Assembly: GCA_013388925.1 (NCBI GenBank)
Contig: JACAEJ010000013.1
Span: forward strand, 1 to 38,833
Direction: 5' to 3'
Length of the DNA stretch: 38,833 nt
Source of the DNA: Nitrososphaerales archaeon
Lineage (GTDB): Archaea > Thermoproteota > Nitrososphaeria > Nitrososphaerales > JACAEJ01
Positions 16,122 to 24,194 of the stretch are shown piece after piece. The number at the start of each line of letters is the position of its first letter. The stretch's first letter is position 1. The translations under genes and the position numbers were made by a program. Below the pieces are notes generated by a model. That model worked only from the letters and a program-made list of their open reading frames with translations, did no database searches and was not told where the DNA came from.

Positions 16122-16387
16122 ATGTACAAGTTCAACATAACGAAGCAGACGAGAAGCTTCACTGACAAGGGTGGCAAAAAATTTAGCTGTGGTACCTGTC
16201 TAAGGATTGCCATTTGGAGGGTTCGGAGATGTGCCTGATCTTGACATTGGAAGATTTGTACAGGATAGTAAAGGAGAGCGACAGAATCGTCTTTTTTAGA
16301 AGCAAGCTTGAAATCAATCTGATCGTTGAATGCAATCCACGATCATTAATTGATTTTCCACCAAGTTTGGATGCGTGCCGGCCGTAG
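16122..16387 (+). other. Gap after dnaJ with two overlapping possible small ORFs
   Basis: Between dnaJ and the RNase P RNA gene no clear gene is seen. Two short frames overlap: 16122-16238 (38 residues, with a CGTC pair) and 16229-16387 (52 residues). The second has GGAGGG about 8 nt before its ATG and encodes an amphipathic LTLEDLYRIVKESDRIVFF. Its 3' end would run 18 nt into the RNase P RNA gene on the other strand. Neither is recognised. They may be one frameshifted gene, a pair of small genes, or chance. Confidence 0.2.
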
Positions 16388-16660
16388 CCCTCTTTCTGTT
16401 CTAGGCGGGATTAGACTAAGCGGCCTACCCGGGTCTCGTGCAGAGCTCATAGACCTCTTTTTGGCCTTGCTCCGCGAGGGGCAACCGTTTCACTCCTACC
16501 CAGGAACCTCAGGCACTCCATCATAGTACGCCCTGGTTCGGATGTCGTTTCTGTTTTGTTGCCAGCCATCTCTGGCTGTGCCTCACGGCACCTCGCCCCT
16601 GCAAGGAGAGAGGAGCTTCCTCAGGGCATAGCCCCGTGGCCCGCCCACCGACTCGCACCC
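16370..16660 (-). ncRNA. rnpB: RNase P RNA (archaeal type)
   Basis: Read on the minus strand, the universal RNase P core is in order: GAGGAAGCTCC (CR-I), ACAGAAACGAC (CR-II/III), GAGTGAAACGGT then GGAGCAAGGCCAAA (CR-IV), GACCCGGGTAGGCCGCTTA and finally AACAGAAAGAGGGCTA (CR-V). P1 pairs GGTGCGAGTCGG (16659-16648) with CCGGCACGCATC (16381-16370) with one mismatch. P2 pairs GGGCGGG with CCCGCCT. A GGGC-TAT-GCCC hairpin makes P3. P18 is absent, as usual in archaea. The RNA is the catalytic subunit that removes tRNA 5' leaders. It lies between dnaJ and pyrF; ends are set from P1 and may be off by a few bases. Confidence 0.95.
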
Positions 16661-16700
16661 ATTTACTAGCGATGTGGTTTTGGCGTATTAGTCTTTCGAT

Positions 16701-17468
16701 CTACTCCATGAGCCCCGTAACTCTGTTGATCCCATTTATTATAGATAGTGGGTCTTTGGAGTCCAATATTGACCTTCCCACTATCAGGAAGTCGGCCCCT
16801 GCCATGATGGCTTTCGAAGGGTCCCCACCTTGGGCCCCCACCCCAGGAGAAAATACTAGTATCAGCCCCTTTACCTTTGATGCTATGGATGATAGTATAT
16901 CCAAATCGTTGGCACCGACTATTACACCATCCACACGCCACTCCATGGCCCTTCTAATGAAGAACTCGTACACCTTCTCTTGTCTTAGGCCTTCACTCAA
17001 TATGGTCAGACCGTAGCCCTCCCTTGCACTCTTATGGCTCATGTAGGCCAAGAGGATCAACCCTCTGTTCATCTCGTGGGCTTTTTTGACGACGGGCTCA
17101 AGTCCTTCTTCATAACCAACAAGAGGATTTGCTATTATGGCGTCAAAGCCTACGTCCCATAGATAGTTACTGGCTATCAGGTTGGTGGATGCTATGTCGT
17201 TCAACTTCAGGTCGGCTATGGTTTGTAGTCCATGATCATGGGAGAGGTTGATTATCTTTTTGATGTCGGTGAAGAGGCTTAATGGTAAGAGAAGATGATA
17301 GTTAATCTTTACTGCGGCTATGTATTGTGATACTGTATTCAACATCGAAAGAGCCTGATCTAGAAGTTGATACCTTTTCTGAGCGATGATGTCAAGAGCC
17401 AAAACTATCCTACTGGAGTGGCTTTTTGAAGACAGCTTTATCCTGTCTGCAAAGCCTTTCTCTTTCAT
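16701..17468 (-). CDS. pyrF: Orotidine-5'-phosphate decarboxylase
   Basis: 255 residues, TIM-barrel. The catalytic tetrad is visible: the Asp in VLALDI, Lys in AAVKINY, and Asp-x-Lys-x-x-Asp in DLKLNDIAST. The phosphate-binding loops are PGVGAQGGDP and IVGRSI. It converts OMP to UMP, the last step of pyrimidine synthesis. At about 255 residues it is longer than the 210-230 typical of archaea, owing to an N-terminal extension of about 20 residues. ATG 17468 overlaps the stop of the upstream unknown gene by 4 nt, so the two are an operon. It starts about 40 nt beyond the 5' end of the RNase P RNA, in the same direction. Confidence 0.95.
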   Translation of the reverse strand: MKEKGFADRIKLSSKSHSSRIVLALDIIAQKRYQLLDQALSMLNTVSQYIAAVKINYHLLLPLSLFTDIKKIINLSHDHGLQTIADLKLNDIASTNLIASNYLWDVGFDAIIANPLVGYEEGLEPVVKKAHEMNRGLILLAYMSHKSAREGYGLTILSEGLRQEKVYEFFIRRAMEWRVDGVIVGANDLDILSSIASKVKGLILVFSPGVGAQGGDPSKAIMAGADFLIVGRSILDSKDPLSIINGINRVTGLME

Positions 17469-18166
17469 CTCTCCAACTCTACCAAGGGATGACTCCCTGC
17501 CAGCCTTATTATCTTGATGTAAATGTTACCATGCTCATCGACTCTATTCGTGAACCCTACCTCTCCAACCTTGAGGGCAGAGTACTTTAGGAAGTTGTTT
17601 GGAGGAGGTTCGTTCATTACAAGATAGAAGAAGAGAGAGTTCTCATCTATTTCGTCTACGCGGGTGAAGGCGCCAAGGAGGTTCTCGCCATTGGATTTGA
17701 AAAAGAAGAGGGGTAATGGTGGCTCTTCAAAGAGTACCTTGTAAGAACCGACCCTCGCCAAGCTTGCAATGTCCTTCAATTGAATCGAGAGGAATTTTTC
17801 CATCTTCTCTCTTGTCATCCCTAACCCCTTCTGAAAGAGTCTTGGAAGCTCCTTTAGGTGTATTATGGGGGCGTAGATGTAGGCAGGGTAGAGGGGAGAG
17901 TCGGATGGAAGGACTTCTTCCACACCGCCAGAGTTCTTATATCCTAGAAAGTGTCCTACCTCACTAGACTTTACATAGTAGAATATTGGCCTACCCATGA
18001 ATACGTCTATTTGCGTGGCAAGGAAGGCATTATTCCCAGACTCGAAGGAGAAGATAGGAATGGGTATCTTCTCAAAGGCACATGCTAGCCTTGCCAAGTC
18101 CTTCAGATCCGAGAGCTCCACAAAGCAAGGGGGCTTTAGCCTTCTCGGTCCTTTTGTAGTAGGCAT
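17465..18166 (-). CDS. Conserved-looking protein of unknown function upstream of pyrF
   Basis: 233 residues; I do not recognise a family. It is mixed alpha/beta with an N-terminal basic stretch (TKGPRRLKPP), a run VFMGRPIFYYVKSSEVGHFL, a Pro-rich EEPPLPLFFF patch and a final beta-rich part (GEVGFTNRVDEHGNIYIKII). No signal peptide, membrane helix, cysteine cluster or nucleotide motif is seen. The paired N-terminal and C-terminal halves each contain an F-x-x-K/R-V/S-aromatic pattern, which may reflect an internal duplication, but this is weak. It overlaps pyrF by 4 nt, suggesting co-translation. Codon use looks like its neighbours. Confidence 0.6.
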   Translation of the reverse strand: MPTTKGPRRLKPPCFVELSDLKDLARLACAFEKIPIPIFSFESGNNAFLATQIDVFMGRPIFYYVKSSEVGHFLGYKNSGGVEEVLPSDSPLYPAYIYAPIIHLKELPRLFQKGLGMTREKMEKFLSIQLKDIASLARVGSYKVLFEEPPLPLFFFKSNGENLLGAFTRVDEIDENSLFFYLVMNEPPPNNFLKYSALKVGEVGFTNRVDEHGNIYIKIIRLAGSHPLVELER

Positions 18167-18392
18167 GCCTTTTATTAAAAACTCTCTGCGTTAAATACAT
18201 TTACTACTCTGATTTCTAATTGGTAATTTAGTATATGCCCGCTGGCCTTTCGCTCTTATTCCTACCCTGAATCATCTCCCACCTTGATTCTCGGGCGAAG
18301 GCAAGGTAAAACGGGTATCGTAGAATGTCAAAGAGGCCATTAAGGCCATCCATAGAGTTAATAATACTTATTATTACATGGAACAATGATGG

Positions 18393-18509
18393 ATGAACCC
18401 GTTGGTAAGAGCCAACTGTAAGACTATCGCACTGACTGAGGCTATCGAAAGATCGAACGCAAAGGTTTTCAACCCCTTCGAGGATTTGTTGAATCCCATA
18501 AAGGGATGA
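18393..18509 (+). CDS. Possible 38-residue leaderless small protein coupled to the next gene
   Basis: A 38-codon frame starts at ATG 18393 and ends at TGA 18507-18509, overlapping the next ATG (18506) as ATGA, the usual coupling junction in this genome. A TATA-like TAATACTTATTATTA at about 18361-18375 is centred about 25 nt before the ATG, as expected for a leaderless message. The product contains a probable helix (IALTEAIERSNAKV) and FNPFEDLLNPIKG. No family is recognised. The remainder of the 339-bp gap 18167-18505 holds no other gene I can support, apart from the promoter region of the pyrF pair on the left. Confidence 0.45.
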   Translation: MNPLVRANCKTIALTEAIERSNAKVFNPFEDLLNPIKG

Positions 18510-18877
18510 GTGATTTGGTGGATAGAGTCGAAAGGGCAAGGTCTCTGATGAACGAAGCGATGAAGATGTGCAATGAGTCTATAGTGGAGTTCTCACAAGG
18601 TCGAGATTCAAAGGATGTGGTCGATACGGTATGGGAATCCTACAGAAGGGTAGAGCATGCGATAATCCTTATCAGGCTCAGCATTGGTGACGAATACGCT
18701 CCTGATAGAGAATCTTTGGAAGACTCTTCAGATATAGGAGGGTTGTTGGTAAAGGCATCGGATGCCCTATCCGAAGCTATAGGTAGGCTCGATTCGGATC
18801 TTAACGAAGTCCTCAGAAAAGCAAGAGTATCAAGAGACGCTTTAAGATCGGTGCTATCTCGCTTCAAAATGAGGTAG
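18506..18877 (+). CDS. Helical protein of unknown function
   Basis: 123 residues, almost entirely helical by eye and acidic. Helices are likely at about 3-28, 38-62, 75-100 and 102-121, which could pack as a four-helix bundle. A conserved-looking VWESYRRVEHAIILIRLSIG lies mid-protein; the Arg and His there vaguely recall HEPN-like bundles, but the R-x4-6-H catalytic motif of HEPN nucleases is not convincingly present. No membrane segment or cysteine. It follows the 38-residue frame with an ATGA overlap and is convergent with the eL22-like gene, 3 nt between stops. Confidence 0.6.
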   Translation: MSDLVDRVERARSLMNEAMKMCNESIVEFSQGRDSKDVVDTVWESYRRVEHAIILIRLSIGDEYAPDRESLEDSSDIGGLLVKASDALSEAIGRLDSDLNEVLRKARVSRDALRSVLSRFKMR

Positions 18878-18880
18878 TCG

Positions 18881-19156
18881 TTAGCCTTCTTCCCTGATCT
18901 CAATCTTTATGAGCTGTAATTCGTTGTCTTTTACAAAGACCTTGTAGTTGTCCCTTAGATCGTTTGCATAAAGATACCTCTTAAGATAGGTCTTTACTAT
19001 GCTTTTCTTCAGCCTTGCTTTAGCCTCCTCATTACCCAAGATTATCAAGCCTCCCTCTATAGAAGGTTTGATCTTGAGTCTCTTCTCCAAGAAGGTTGCC
19101 AAATCATCACCTTTCTCCTTCAGATCTCCAAGTTCTATCTTGAGCATGTCAAGCAT
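18881..19156 (-). CDS. eL22-like ribosomal protein (tentative)
   Basis: 91 residues from ATG 19156; ATG 19147 and GTG 19201 are alternatives. The body follows the pattern of eukaryotic eL22: a first strand (LKIEL), then a helix DLATFLEKRLKI matching the N-F-E-Q-F-L-x-E-R-I-K-V helix, a Gly-rich strand (GGLIILG), and a long basic helix KKSIVKTYLKRYLYANDLRD matching the Y-L-x-K-K-Y-L-K-K-x-x-L-R-D segment. The tail YKVFVKDNELQLIKIEI resembles L-R-V-V followed by Y-E-L-R-Y. It lacks the basic N-terminal extension and acidic tail of the eukaryotic protein. The match is by eye only. Function would be on the 50S subunit. Confidence 0.55.
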   Translation of the reverse strand: MLDMLKIELGDLKEKGDDLATFLEKRLKIKPSIEGGLIILGNEEAKARLKKSIVKTYLKRYLYANDLRDNYKVFVKDNELQLIKIEIREEG

Positions 19157-19260
19157 TAAAGGAAGTTTGGTTAAATTCTTTCCTATGGTGCGATAATACA
19201 CTGCGATACTTCTATTGTTTGCTTCCTTTTTTACCTTTAATTACCTGCTCGTGTAAAGCG

Positions 19261-20283
19261 ATGGTGACAGATATGCCTGCCATGGTAGTGGTTGGTGGAT
19301 GCTTTGGCGATGAAGGGAAGGGCAAGATAGTCTCTTACTTGGCGATGAAGGACAAACCTTCTGCAACAGTTAGGGGTGGAGTGGGTCCAAATGCTGGTCA
19401 CACAGTAGTATATGAAGGAAGGTCGTATAAGCTCAGGATGTTGCCGAGTGCCATACTAAGTAAGCAAACAAGGCTGATGATAGGCGCAGGGGTTCTGATC
19501 AACCCTAATGTATTGTTGGATGAGATCAAGACTTTCGACGTTAGTTCGAGGATCTTAATAGATTCTCAGTGTAGCATTATAGAGGATGATCACATAGAAC
19601 GGGACAAAGGAGGGCATCTTAGGGAGAGAATAGGCACGACTGGCTCAGGTACAGGTCCGGCAAATTCCGACAGAGTCTTGAGGATTGCAAAGGTTGCCAA
19701 GGATATAACATCTCTGAAGAGTTATGTGGGAGACGTATCCCTCGAGGTCAATAGACTCATAGACGATGGGGCGTTGGTAATACTCGAGGGCACCCAGGGC
19801 ACCTTCCTGTCCCTCTACCACGGGACTTATCCCTATGTAACATCGAAGGATGTGACTGCTTCCGCCATATGCTCGGACGTTGGAGTGGGACCGAAGAGGG
19901 TTAGTGATGTTTTGATAGTCTTCAAGTCCTACGTTACAAGGGTTGGTGAAGGGTTCCTCCCGGGGGAACTGAGAGAAGAGGAGACCATCAAGAGAGGGTG
20001 GAGAGAAATAGCAACTGTAACTGGCAGAGTAAGGAGGTCGGCTCCCTTCAACTTCGAGCTGGCAGAGAGGGCCGTGATGCTGAACAGCGCGACTCAGATA
20101 GCGTTGACAAAGTTGGACATACTCTTCCCCGATGCTCGTGGCATGACCCGCTTTGGAGACTTGCCAAAGGATGCCAAGAGTTTTGTCAAATGCATTGAAG
20201 ACTCGTTAAAGTTACCAGTATCAATCGTAGGCACTGGACCAGAAGTCTTTGATATCGTAGATAGAAGGGTTCAATTGAGCTAA
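19261..20283 (+). CDS. purA: Adenylosuccinate synthetase
   Basis: 340 residues from ATG 19261; an earlier ATG at 19219 adds 14 residues with no family match. The GTP site GDEGKGK, the IMP/His region GPNAGHTVV, TTGSGTGPAN and LEGTQGTFLSLYHGTYPYVT are all present. It is the short archaeal form, about 90 residues smaller than the bacterial enzyme. It joins IMP and aspartate with GTP in AMP synthesis. VTRVGEGFLPGEL near residue 233 carries the aspartate-binding region. The gene is divergent from the eL22-like gene; an AT-rich TTTTTACCTTTAATT at about 19227-19241 may be the promoter. Confidence 0.96.
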   Translation: MVTDMPAMVVVGGCFGDEGKGKIVSYLAMKDKPSATVRGGVGPNAGHTVVYEGRSYKLRMLPSAILSKQTRLMIGAGVLINPNVLLDEIKTFDVSSRILIDSQCSIIEDDHIERDKGGHLRERIGTTGSGTGPANSDRVLRIAKVAKDITSLKSYVGDVSLEVNRLIDDGALVILEGTQGTFLSLYHGTYPYVTSKDVTASAICSDVGVGPKRVSDVLIVFKSYVTRVGEGFLPGELREEETIKRGWREIATVTGRVRRSAPFNFELAERAVMLNSATQIALTKLDILFPDARGMTRFGDLPKDAKSFVKCIEDSLKLPVSIVGTGPEVFDIVDRRVQLS

Positions 20284-20289
20284 GTGAAG

Positions 20290-20559
20290 TCATGGTTTGA
20301 TGGGCGAAGCGACGTGAATTAGTGCCCTTGAGCCCAGTACGCTTTCGACCTTGGATATGAAGTGCCTAGCAATATCTTCATCGATAGCTGATATTACGAT
20401 CATGGCATCGAAGGAGCCTATGAGCATATATGCTGAAACAATCTCTATCCCTGGCTCTACATCTGAAAATATCAGCCTCTTTATTAACCCTGATAGAGCA
20501 TCGGATTTGCCTATGCCCGCCTTCAGTATGGCTGCTACGAGCATACCATCACCCTTCAT
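20290..20559 (-). CDS. Stand-alone Lrp/AsnC effector-domain-like protein
   Basis: 89 residues; ATG 20544 would shorten it by five. It has the beta-alpha-beta-beta-alpha-beta order of the RAM (AsnC ligand-binding) domain: AAILKAGIG, a helix, GIEIVSAYMLIGSFDAMIVISA and a helix, then a strand ending in IHVASPIKP. The aromatic-Gly-x-x-Asp turn (LIGSFDAMIV) is the family signature. It has no HTH domain. Such single RAM proteins form decamers and may bind amino acids or act with full-length Lrp proteins. It is convergent with purA (6 nt apart). A GYD-type fold is an alternative. Confidence 0.6.
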   Translation of the reverse strand: MKGDGMLVAAILKAGIGKSDALSGLIKRLIFSDVEPGIEIVSAYMLIGSFDAMIVISAIDEDIARHFISKVESVLGSRALIHVASPIKP

Positions 20560-20605
20560 GGTAAAGACTTGCCTATGCCATCGTTTATAGTTATTCTTCC
20601 GTCGA

Positions 20606-21388
20606 TTATCTGCCGAACCTTCTCTTCCTTCTCTGATAGGTCCTTATCGCCCTCATAAGGTCTATCTTTCTGAATTCGGGCCAGTAGGTATCTATGAAGA
20701 CGAGCTCGCTATAGGCACTCTGCCACAACAAAAAGCCGCTCAGCCTCTCCTCCCCAGACGTTCTTATTACTAGATCTGGCTCCGGGTTTGGAAGATGGGA
20801 AGTGTAAAGGTGCTCCTCAATGGTCTTGGGGGTTATCTCTGATGGGTCTATCTCCCCACGCTTGGCCTTCTCGGTTATGCTCTTTACCACATCGACTATT
20901 TCAAGCCTCCCACCATAGGCTATGGCAACGTTAAGAAAGCGCTCGTTATAATTCTTGGTAGCCTTCTCTATCCTGCCCAATAGATCCCTTATAGAATCGG
21001 GAAGAAGCTCTATCTTTCCCAGAGCCTTCACATGTATGTGATACTTGTGGATGCGTTCGTCCTGTAAGGTCTCCTTGAGCTTCTCTTCTATAAGGTTTAT
21101 GAGCTCTGCAACTTCTTCGGGCGACCTTTGAAGGTTCTCTATGGACAGAACGTAAAGGGTCAGAGTCTTTACGCCTAAATCGTTGCACCACTCCAAAAGT
21201 TTCTCGGCCTTTTTTGCTCCAAACAAATGGCCCATCCATCTTGGGTAGGAGCGAGCTTCTGCCCACCTTCTGTTACCATCCAGTATGATTCCCACGTGAT
21301 TGGGAGCTTCGGCCCTATTGACTTGATAGCTCAAGTACTTCTCATAAATCCTATAGACTCCTGCTATTCGAAGTAAAGATTCGAGCAA
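20606..21388 (-). CDS. uppS: Cis-prenyltransferase (undecaprenyl/polyprenyl diphosphate synthase)
   Basis: 260 residues. HVGIILDGNRRWAEARS carries the catalytic Asp and the diphosphate-binding Arg; GAKKAEKLLEWCNDLGVKTLTLYVLSIEN follows, and RTSGEERLSGFLLWQSAYSEL is the second signature with the conserved Arg and Ser. It adds isoprene units in cis to make the dolichyl-type carrier used in N-glycosylation of archaeal surface proteins. Start TTG 21388 lies just after the DUF373 stop. It is the last gene of a minus-strand run that starts at the ATP-grasp or coiled-coil gene. Confidence 0.95.
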   Translation of the reverse strand: MLESLLRIAGVYRIYEKYLSYQVNRAEAPNHVGIILDGNRRWAEARSYPRWMGHLFGAKKAEKLLEWCNDLGVKTLTLYVLSIENLQRSPEEVAELINLIEEKLKETLQDERIHKYHIHVKALGKIELLPDSIRDLLGRIEKATKNYNERFLNVAIAYGGRLEIVDVVKSITEKAKRGEIDPSEITPKTIEEHLYTSHLPNPEPDLVIRTSGEERLSGFLLWQSAYSELVFIDTYWPEFRKIDLMRAIRTYQRRKRRFGR

Positions 21389-21389
21389 C

Positions 21390-22514
21390 TTACTCTACCA
21401 GCTCTACCTTCTTGTGGGATTGAATGTAATTATAAGCCATCGATACGACTATGAAAGTAATCATGAGCCCCAGCAAGAGCTGCGATATAAGGGTAAAGGG
21501 GCTTTGGGTGGGGTTTATCAAAATCCGTGAAAATTCTTGGAGGGGTATGTATAGAAAGACCAATATTACAAGTGCGAATAAGTCTCGCCACACTCTGACG
21601 CTCTTCCTTACCCAATGGAGGGCCATAGAGGATCCCAAGTATATTGATAGTCCTATCCAGGTCAACGGGAGAGAATCTCTTATGAACGAGCCCAAGAGTA
21701 ATGGACCATGCCTAAATATCAATGATGGATCCGCTACGATCTCTCCATACTCGGGCATCTTTGATACACCCACAAAGGACTGAAAAAATGCTACGGATAT
21801 GACTAAAAGGGTCGTGATTGTGTAAAAGAGTCTGATATATGAGGACATCCTCATCCTCCTTAGAAATGTAGCATACTTGGTAAGATCAAAACCCCATGTG
21901 ATCAAAGCGATACCAAGAATTATGGAGATGATTTGTGTGGCGAGTTGAACAAGATTGAAGAGGTTGAGCAGTCCCATGGTAAGGAGTAGCAGGCCAGGAA
22001 TTCCTAGGGAGAATTTAGAATATCTTCGCTCTGTAACGAGCATCCTTAGGTATCGCCAAAAGATGGCATAGGATTCCTCTACGCTTCTACTGTGTTTTAT
22101 GATGACCCTCTTAATAGAAAGCACTGGTATTGTGCTCATCAGCACGGGCAGGATCTCTCTATCCTCAAAACCATCCGAAACCAAGATTGTTGCTTTGGCA
22201 TCGAATTTGCTAATTACATCGGTCAACTCCTTCCTCAGCTTTTGGTCTGCCTCGATGCCTCCTTCATGCAATCCCGTTATGACGGCTACTTCACATTCGT
22301 AGCCCTTGCTCACCAGCTCGTCGTACTGCTTCACGGCTGCGAAGATGGCGTTTGCATCAGCTTCTTCAGGATCGGCCATGACCAACTTTGTAGCCACTGC
22401 TATACAATCAGCCCTACCTATTATGGGGGTCTTTGCCTTGGCCTTGATCCCTACATCGTCGTCTCTATCTATGCCGAGTACAATCAGCCTAGATGGTTTC
22501 TTCTCTATGTCCAA
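21390..22514 (-). CDS. DUF373-family membrane protein
   Basis: 374 residues. The N-terminal 160 residues are soluble, with VLGIDRDDDVG, DANAIFAAVKQYDEL, VITGLHEGGIEAD and ILVSDGFEDREILPVL, all typical of the archaeal DUF373 family. The C-terminal half has five or six hydrophobic segments between about residues 168 and 365 (for example GIPGLLLLTMGLLNLFNLV and LLLGLMITFIVVSMAY). Function is unknown; the domain looks like a nucleotide- or metal-binding sensor facing the cytoplasm. Start TTG 22514. It lies one base before the cis-prenyltransferase start, so a link with lipid-carrier metabolism is possible but not shown. Confidence 0.8.
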   Translation of the reverse strand: MDIEKKPSRLIVLGIDRDDDVGIKAKAKTPIIGRADCIAVATKLVMADPEEADANAIFAAVKQYDELVSKGYECEVAVITGLHEGGIEADQKLRKELTDVISKFDAKATILVSDGFEDREILPVLMSTIPVLSIKRVIIKHSRSVEESYAIFWRYLRMLVTERRYSKFSLGIPGLLLLTMGLLNLFNLVQLATQIISIILGIALITWGFDLTKYATFLRRMRMSSYIRLFYTITTLLVISVAFFQSFVGVSKMPEYGEIVADPSLIFRHGPLLLGSFIRDSLPLTWIGLSIYLGSSMALHWVRKSVRVWRDLFALVILVFLYIPLQEFSRILINPTQSPFTLISQLLLGLMITFIVVSMAYNYIQSHKKVELVE

Positions 22515-22547
22515 CTCTTTATCATAAGATCATGCATATTGCTTAAA

Positions 22548-23405
22548 TCATTTACTCAAGTCTTCTCCAAACAAAACCTTTAACTCGTCCCAGCTTAGAC
22601 TCTTTCCCTTCTTGAGCTTGTCTTCTGCTTTGGACTTTGCTTCTTCGATCAAGACTTGTTCCTTCACCTTCATACTGGCCATCTCTTCCATTCTCTTTCT
22701 TTCCAGCATGCTACGCTTGCTCTCCCTCAGTCTGAACAAATCGGCATCTACACTCTTCAGATTTTCTTTTAGCTCTGCCATATCCTGCCCAATTTCTTTG
22801 TCCTCCCGCCACAGTTGAGCCCTAGCCATGGCGATATTACGTAGCATTTCTTTGTCGGCCTTCAAATGAAGCAGAGCCAGCTTTTTCATCTTACTAGCCT
22901 CGTCCAGCTTATCCCTAAGAGACTTTACCTCGGACAAAAATGCACCCAATTCCTGTCGAGTAGTGTAGGCCCTTTTCCAGAGGTGGAGCTTAAATTCCAG
23001 ATCCTTTATGTACTCTACAAGTTGCTTCTCTTCATCCCTTGTAAGAGGCTCTGTCTGAAGCTTCCACTCTATCTTCTTCAACCTCTCCGTCAGAGATTTC
23101 TCAGACTCGCGGGGTGCTTCTCTCTCAAACTCCCTTAGGACCTTTTCTACCTCCCTTACCCTTTCCTTTATCCCATTTATCTTCGATAGAGTGTCTTTGC
23201 GTGCATCTTCGAGCTGATTTATCAGTTCATTTTGCTCTAAAACTGCGCTCCTCTTCTCTTTCACCCTATTCACGTTCTCCTTGATCTCCCTTCTTAACTC
23301 CCGCTTCTTTTGGCTTAGCTTTCTGAGCTCGTCGATCAGGCTCACCCTATACATAGTTAGCGAGGAGATCTTCTGCTCCATCTGAGTCAGATCTTGCTCG
23401 TCCAT
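22548..23405 (-). CDS. Archaeal coiled-coil protein (COG1340-like)
   Basis: 285 residues, nearly all charged coiled coil, with heptads from about residue 4 to 255 broken near residue 150 (AYTTRQELGAFLSEV). The arrangement with KELRREI-type N-terminal coil and a C-terminal region VLIEEAKSKAEDKLKKGKSL followed by SWDELKVLFGED matches the uncharacterised archaeal coiled-coil group COG1340. No enzyme motif is seen. It may be a structural or scaffold protein. It is 3 nt before AcdB in the same direction of transcription (AcdB upstream), so co-transcription is likely. Confidence 0.8.
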   Translation of the reverse strand: MDEQDLTQMEQKISSLTMYRVSLIDELRKLSQKKRELRREIKENVNRVKEKRSAVLEQNELINQLEDARKDTLSKINGIKERVREVEKVLREFEREAPRESEKSLTERLKKIEWKLQTEPLTRDEEKQLVEYIKDLEFKLHLWKRAYTTRQELGAFLSEVKSLRDKLDEASKMKKLALLHLKADKEMLRNIAMARAQLWREDKEIGQDMAELKENLKSVDADLFRLRESKRSMLERKRMEEMASMKVKEQVLIEEAKSKAEDKLKKGKSLSWDELKVLFGEDLSK

Positions 23406-23408
23406 GAA

Positions 23409-24131
23409 CTATCCTCCAGATTCATAGGCTGGTATGATTCTTACGTCCAAAGCTACTAGACCTGATGGGTATACCATTATGGGATTTAAGTCGAGCTGAT
23501 CTATCTTATCGATGCTTATCATTAACTCGGATACCCTCACTATGACATCGGCTATGGCGTCTGTATCCAACTTCGGCGAACCTCTATAACCGATCAAGAT
23601 GGGGTATCCCCTTATCTCCCTAATCATGTCCAAGGCATCGTCCTTGTTGACAGGGGCAACTCTAAAGGATAGATCCTTTAGAAGTTCTATGAAGATGCCA
23701 CCCAGTCCAAACATCAAGACTGGGCCGAACTGCCTATCCCTTAAAGCGCCTACTACAACTTCTGTCGCTGAGGGGACCATCTTCTGTATCATTATCCCAG
23801 AGACTCTGGCTTCGGGTGCCTTCTCCCTAACGTTCTTTAGAATCTCGTTGAACTTCTCTGAAACTTGGTGTGGATTGACTATGTTCAATTTGACTCCCCC
23901 TACATCACTCTTGTGGGTTATGTCTGGGGATACGACCTTCAAGACTACCGGGTAGCCCAGAGCTTCGGCTATCTTCTGGGCTTCTTCTATCGAACTTGCA
24001 AGATGGAAGCTAGGGACAGGTATTCCCATAATGGACATTAGGGTCATTGCATCGGGCTCGAGCATTGAGCGTCTTCCCATGGACAAAGTAGTCTCGATCA
24101 ACTCTCTGGCCTTCTCGAGTTGTATTATCAC
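23409..24131 (-). CDS. acdB: ADP-forming acyl-CoA synthetase beta subunit (ATP-grasp)
   Basis: 240 residues from GTG 24131. An ATP-grasp domain of the acyl-CoA synthetase type: EPDAMTLMSIMGIPVPS at the start, GYPVVLKVVSPDITHKSDVGGV (ATP-binding Lys), GIMIQKMVPSATEVVVGALRD, FGPVLMFGLGGIFIELLKD with the Gly-rich loop, and IDQLDLNPIMV with the metal-binding Asp and Asn. With an alpha subunit it converts acyl-CoA, ADP and phosphate to acid, CoA and ATP, giving anaerobes substrate-level ATP. The alpha subunit is not adjacent. A broken thiolase start lies just upstream on the same strand. Confidence 0.93.
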   Translation of the reverse strand: MIIQLEKARELIETTLSMGRRSMLEPDAMTLMSIMGIPVPSFHLASSIEEAQKIAEALGYPVVLKVVSPDITHKSDVGGVKLNIVNPHQVSEKFNEILKNVREKAPEARVSGIMIQKMVPSATEVVVGALRDRQFGPVLMFGLGGIFIELLKDLSFRVAPVNKDDALDMIREIRGYPILIGYRGSPKLDTDAIADVIVRVSELMISIDKIDQLDLNPIMVYPSGLVALDVRIIPAYESGG

Positions 24132-24194
24132 AAAAGCACCCCTACCAGCACTCTTTGATATGATTTACTTATGCATTCCTTTTGGAGACAATGG

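Noticed and set aside
16370-16660. Loss of P18 as a sign of a damaged RNase P RNA
   Set aside because: P18 is normally missing in archaeal RNase P RNAs; P1, P2, P3 and conserved regions are intact.
18386-18445. C/D-box sRNA candidate (ATGATGG followed by CTGACTGA)
   Set aside because: No convincing D' and C' boxes or guide, and the region is better explained by a leaderless small ORF.
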